DNA from: Snodgrassella alvi
GTDB taxonomy: Bacteria > Pseudomonadota > Gammaproteobacteria > Burkholderiales > Neisseriaceae
Length of the DNA: 64,000 nucleotides
Assembly (NCBI RefSeq): GCF_002777745.1
Contig: NZ_MEIO01000051.1
Span: 1 to 64,000, forward strand
Direction: 5' to 3'
Shown here piece after piece: positions 61,306-64,000 of the stretch. Each line of letters opens with the position of its first letter. Positions within the stretch are counted from its first letter, which is position 1. Below the pieces are notes generated by a model. The model was not told where the DNA came from. It saw only the letters and a program-made list of their open reading frames with translations, and ran no database searches. The position numbers and the translations under genes are program-made.

Positions 61306-62268
61306 CTAGCGCTGGTTCAGAGTCTGATTTATCAATAGCCATAACCAGCTTACCAGTATAAATGGCATAGTCAGCACCGGAATAGAAAATGGTTTGAGCA
61401 GGGTAGTTAGAGCAGCCTGAGTAAATACAGTCAGTATAATTCCCAACACAATATAAAAATTAGTTTTAACATTCTGGTTAGCGTTGAAAGTAGCCAGAGT
61501 AATCGCGGTCAGAATCGCGTTGAACGAGTATAGTCCCAGAGATATGGTATCTAACTGACCGCCGTACAACAATGCAATACCGATTGCCAGTACAGAACCA
61601 AGCAATGCATAAACAGTTGTTCTGAGTGAGTTGACCAACAGTCCGACAAAAAAAATGATTCCGGCCAGCGTACTGTTAAATAAAAATACCTCAGCTATGC
61701 CGAGAATACTGTCGGGTACAAGGTGCAGCAGATTAAAACTGGAAACCTGTGTCAGCGATGGAGTAGACTGGCGCAGTGCGAGTGCAGATAATGATGGTGT
61801 AGCTAACAGAAATAACCAGGTAGTGAGAACAAACGGCATGGTCAGGCAGGGTAAATACCATTGCTGTAATATTGTACTGAAAGCCTGTGTGATGAATACC
61901 GATAATATGGCGGCCAGCACAATACTGCACCATAAATATAGTGAATTTTCGCAGAAAGTTGTTAAAGCAATGCCAATCAGGCAGGCATTAAAACCATAAA
62001 TTCCCTGTTGCCATGCTTTACGATTTAGCTGATACAGATAAGCCGTTACATTGGCACAAACAGCAGCCAGTAAACAGGCCAGACCAGCCTGCGGTTTGTT
62101 GACAGAGTAGCCGCCTACCAGTACCCCCACCAGAAAAATCAGCCCGGAAAGAGCGTTATTCTGCAACATAATCTGCCCATAGCTGCGCAGAATAACATCA
62201 ATAAACTGGTAGCGCTGGCTAGTACTGGTAAACTTATGCCAGTGCTGGCGTACAGACTTTATTTTCAT
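61306..62268 (-). CDS. Urea transporter (Yut/UT family)
   Basis: 320 residues with about ten hydrophobic helices arranged as two homologous halves: QNNALSGLIFLVGVLVGGY / NSTLAGIIFFVGLLVNS, GIYGFNACLIGIAL / GLYSFNAILTAITL, and LPCLTMPFVLTTW / IPVLTMPFILVSW. This internal duplication is diagnostic of UT-type urea channels. No urease genes are in the window. AAGGAG precedes the start. Related channels can pass other small amides, so the substrate is inferred. Confidence 0.85.
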   Translation of the reverse strand: MKIKSVRQHWHKFTSTSQRYQFIDVILRSYGQIMLQNNALSGLIFLVGVLVGGYSVNKPQAGLACLLAAVCANVTAYLYQLNRKAWQQGIYGFNACLIGIALTTFCENSLYLWCSIVLAAILSVFITQAFSTILQQWYLPCLTMPFVLTTWLFLLATPSLSALALRQSTPSLTQVSSFNLLHLVPDSILGIAEVFLFNSTLAGIIFFVGLLVNSLRTTVYALLGSVLAIGIALLYGGQLDTISLGLYSFNAILTAITLATFNANQNVKTNFYIVLGIILTVFTQAALTTLLKPFSIPVLTMPFILVSWLWLLINQTLNQR

Positions 62269-62586
62269 CCTGTTTGCTCCTTTTTTATTTCTCCGTTTTC
62301 ACTGAATACACAAATCGACATCATGGCCCAGACATCTTTATTGAATATTCCTATAGAATACGTATTTTGTTTACTCTGGCCGTTCCGTAAGGAAATCGGG
62401 GATACATCACCAGTATTCATAGCATAACCAGATTTTTTGTATCTGCACAACTGATACCAGCAAGGAGATTATCTATGTTATTGTTCGATTATTGGTCAGA
62501 ATATTGCCATTTTCAGAATAATTGAATCTAGTGGTTGTTATTATCGCCGGATTTTGTATGATGAAAAACTTTAGCAGGAAGAATAC
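62269..62586. other. Divergent region between urea transporter and terC
   Basis: 318 bp. I looked for a manganese (yybP-ykoY) riboswitch ahead of the TerC-type gene and saw no convincing conserved core. Only short non-coding frames are present. Confidence 0.4.
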
Positions 62587-63567
62587 ATGCAACCACAACT
62601 ACATTCAGTGGGCTCACCATTATTTTATGGCGTATTTATTGCCATTGTGATTGTTATGATTGCAATAGATATGCTCACGCTGAAAAAAACGGGTGTACAT
62701 CGCGTCAGTACCAAAGAAGCCTTGCTATGGACAACAGTATGGATTGCTGTTTCTCTGGGATTTGCAGGCTGGCTATATTTTGAACTGGCGCATAATCCTG
62801 CGATTGGCTCAGAAGTGGCTGCGGATTCCGTGATGGACTTTCTCACTGGCTATGTGCTGGAGAAATCACTATCAGTTGATAATATCTTCGTATTTGTACT
62901 GATATTCAGTTATTTCAAGGTGCCGGCTGAATATCAGCATCGGGTTTTACTTTTTGGCGTACTGGGAGCGATTGTTCTGCGTGCCATTATGGTGGCTTTG
63001 GGTGCAGTGCTGGTAAGCCGTTTTGAATGGGTACTGTATCTGTTTAGCGTATTTCTGCTTTATAGCGGTATTAAATTAATGCTGCCGGAAAAGGCTGAAA
63101 ATAAAGGCCTGGCTGATAATCCACTGGTGCACTGGCTGCACCAGCATATGCGCGTTAGTGAGCAGTTGAACCGGGAGAAATTCTTTACCATTGAAAATGG
63201 CCAGCGCATGGCTACTCCCTTGCTGCTTACTTTAGTGGTAATTGAATTAAGCGATGTGGTGTTTGCTGTAGACAGCATTCCGGCTGTATTTGCGGTAACC
63301 ACCGATCCGTTTATTGTTTTTACTTCCAATATTCTTGCGGTACTGGGTTTACGCGCAATGTATTTTTTGCTGGCTAATGTAGTAGAAAAATTTATCTACC
63401 TTAAATACGGGCTGGCAGTAGTATTAACCTTTATCGGTGGCAAAATGCTGGTAGCCAAGTGGTGGCATATTCCTTCTTTCGCTTCACTGGCAGTGGTTTT
63501 CAGTGCCTTACTGATTGCCATACTTGCTTCATGGTGGAAAACCAGACGGCAGCCGGATACTCATTGA
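62587..63567 (+). CDS. TerC/Alx-family integral membrane protein
   Basis: 326 residues with about nine helices. Signature motifs: EKSLSVDNIFVFVLIFSYF and ELSDVVFAVDSIPAVFAVT, with TDPFIVFTSNILAVLGLRAM. The acidic residues in these helices are thought to bind metals; Alx and related proteins take part in manganese export or loading of secreted enzymes. GGAAG precedes the start. The substrate is not defined by sequence. Confidence 0.9.
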   Translation: MQPQLHSVGSPLFYGVFIAIVIVMIAIDMLTLKKTGVHRVSTKEALLWTTVWIAVSLGFAGWLYFELAHNPAIGSEVAADSVMDFLTGYVLEKSLSVDNIFVFVLIFSYFKVPAEYQHRVLLFGVLGAIVLRAIMVALGAVLVSRFEWVLYLFSVFLLYSGIKLMLPEKAENKGLADNPLVHWLHQHMRVSEQLNREKFFTIENGQRMATPLLLTLVVIELSDVVFAVDSIPAVFAVTTDPFIVFTSNILAVLGLRAMYFLLANVVEKFIYLKYGLAVVLTFIGGKMLVAKWWHIPSFASLAVVFSALLIAILASWWKTRRQPDTH

Positions 63568-63589
63568 AAGGTATATAACTTATTCAAAT

Positions 63590-63643
63590 AGCCTAGTATG
63601 CAATCGCTTTGTTTTTTTATGATAAAGTAATTCATACTAGGCT
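63590..63643. repeat. 54-bp inverted repeat between convergent genes
   Basis: Arms AGCCTAGTATG (63590-63600) and CATACTAGGCT (63633-63643) are perfect. Inner AAT/ATT and CTTT/AAAG pairings extend the stem around a T-rich loop. It lies between the terC stop and the minus-strand flavoprotein stop and may serve as a terminator for both, or be a small palindromic element. Confidence 0.65.
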
Positions 63644-63671
63644 GATATCCGAGATTGAACTGAATATCCTC

Positions 63672-64000
63672 TCAACCTAACTTGTTAACAACTTCACTTA
63701 TCCGCGCTACATAAATTTTGACAGTTTCAATATCGCCGCGCGGAATTTCATCTACACTGGCATCAGCTGGTGTCTGTACCAGAGCGCCAACAGAACCGCC
63801 AAGTGTATTGACATCATTGCGATCTGCTTTCTTAGTATTTGCCGGCAACAGCCCCAAACTCACCCAGATACCACCATGCTGTGCCGCCAGAGTCTGCATC
63901 CAAATTAGCGTTACCTGTTTATCACCATTAAAGCTGGCACTATTGGTAAACCCACCAAATACCTTATCCTGCCAGGCGCGATCCGCCCACAATGCCGAAG
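63672..64000 (-). CDS. WrbA-like flavodoxin-family NAD(P)H:quinone oxidoreductase, C-terminal part
   Basis: The minus-strand frame is open to the right edge, so the N terminus with the FMN loop is missing. The visible part includes SALWADRAWQDKVFGGFTNS then ASFNGDKQ, LQTLAAQHGGIWVSLGLLPA (read with minor differences) and the C-terminal DIETVKIYVARISEVVNKL. These match the late strands of WrbA-type and related flavodoxin-fold reductases. The exact subfamily cannot be set from a fragment. Confidence 0.75.
   Translation of the reverse strand, partial: SALWADRAWQDKVFGGFTNSASFNGDKQVTLIWMQTLAAQHGGIWVSLGLLPANTKKADRNDVNTLGGSVGALVQTPADASVDEIPRGDIETVKIYVARISEVVNKLG

Noticed and set aside
62430-62586. 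Possible manganese riboswitch before terC
   Set aside because: No conserved yybP-ykoY core or convincing paired elements could be seen.

Overview
The window looks like a Neisseriaceae (betaproteobacterial) chromosome, probably a Snodgrassella-like insect-gut symbiont. The evidence is the rpmH-rnpA-yidD-yidC / dnaA-dnaN-gyrB core, a Neisseria-type long ligA next to zipA, moderate GC with AT-rich spacers, and an ESPR-type trimeric autotransporter. I did not see the classic Neisseria uptake sequence GCCGTCTGAA. The genus is inference from gene content only.

Layout. (1) 1-1957: 5' part of a trimeric autotransporter adhesin with near-identical 279-bp (93-residue) repeats, cut by the window edge, then about 1.1 kb of AT-rich non-coding DNA. 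(2) 3068-26791: a catecholate-hydroxamate siderophore island whose gene order matches the Acinetobacter acinetobactin (bas/bar/bau) cluster: entA, isochorismate synthase, PPTase, two exporter half-transporters, isochorismatase-ArCP, DHB ligase, double-cyclization NRPS, N-monooxygenase, TonB receptor, binding protein, ATPase, two permeases, carrier-condensation NRPS and adenylation NRPS. Four Fur-box-like sites sit at its promoters. Histidine decarboxylase (basG), thioesterase (basH) and bauF are not present. (3) 27393-28768: three small or AT-rich phage-like genes beside tRNA-Phe. (4) 29351-34696: ampD, zipA, ligA, galU. (5) 35015-40167: an RNA-repair locus: rtcR divergent from a sigma-54 promoter, a tRNA-like element in the leader, an enlarged slipin gene and rtcB; no rtcA. 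(6) 40236-48952: an approximately 8.5-kb type I restriction-modification island (hsdM, small ORF, hsdS, prrC-like anticodon nuclease, hsdR) bounded by two diverged copies of the gyrB 3' end plus its terminator. (7) 48838-56887: gyrB, dnaN, dnaA on the minus strand and rpmH, rnpA, yidD, yidC on the plus strand. (8) 57008-64000: two paralogous small membrane proteins, an OmpA-like lipoprotein, cysS, rpmE, a urea transporter, a TerC-family protein and the end of a WrbA-like flavoprotein.

How the genes fit together. The siderophore island contains synthesis of 2,3-dihydroxybenzoate, its activation and loading, condensation/cyclization with an amino acid and capture by an N-hydroxylated amine, plus export and re-uptake. 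The most interesting part is 35-48 kb. A tRNA-breaking toxin candidate (PrrC, catalytic Arg-Glu-His spacing intact) lies a few kilobases from a tRNA-fragment-sensing regulator and RNA ligase (RtcR/RtcB). The repair operon's leader carries a nearly perfect 73-nt tRNA cloverleaf lacking U8, U33 and CCA. It may act as a decoy, sensor or substrate RNA.
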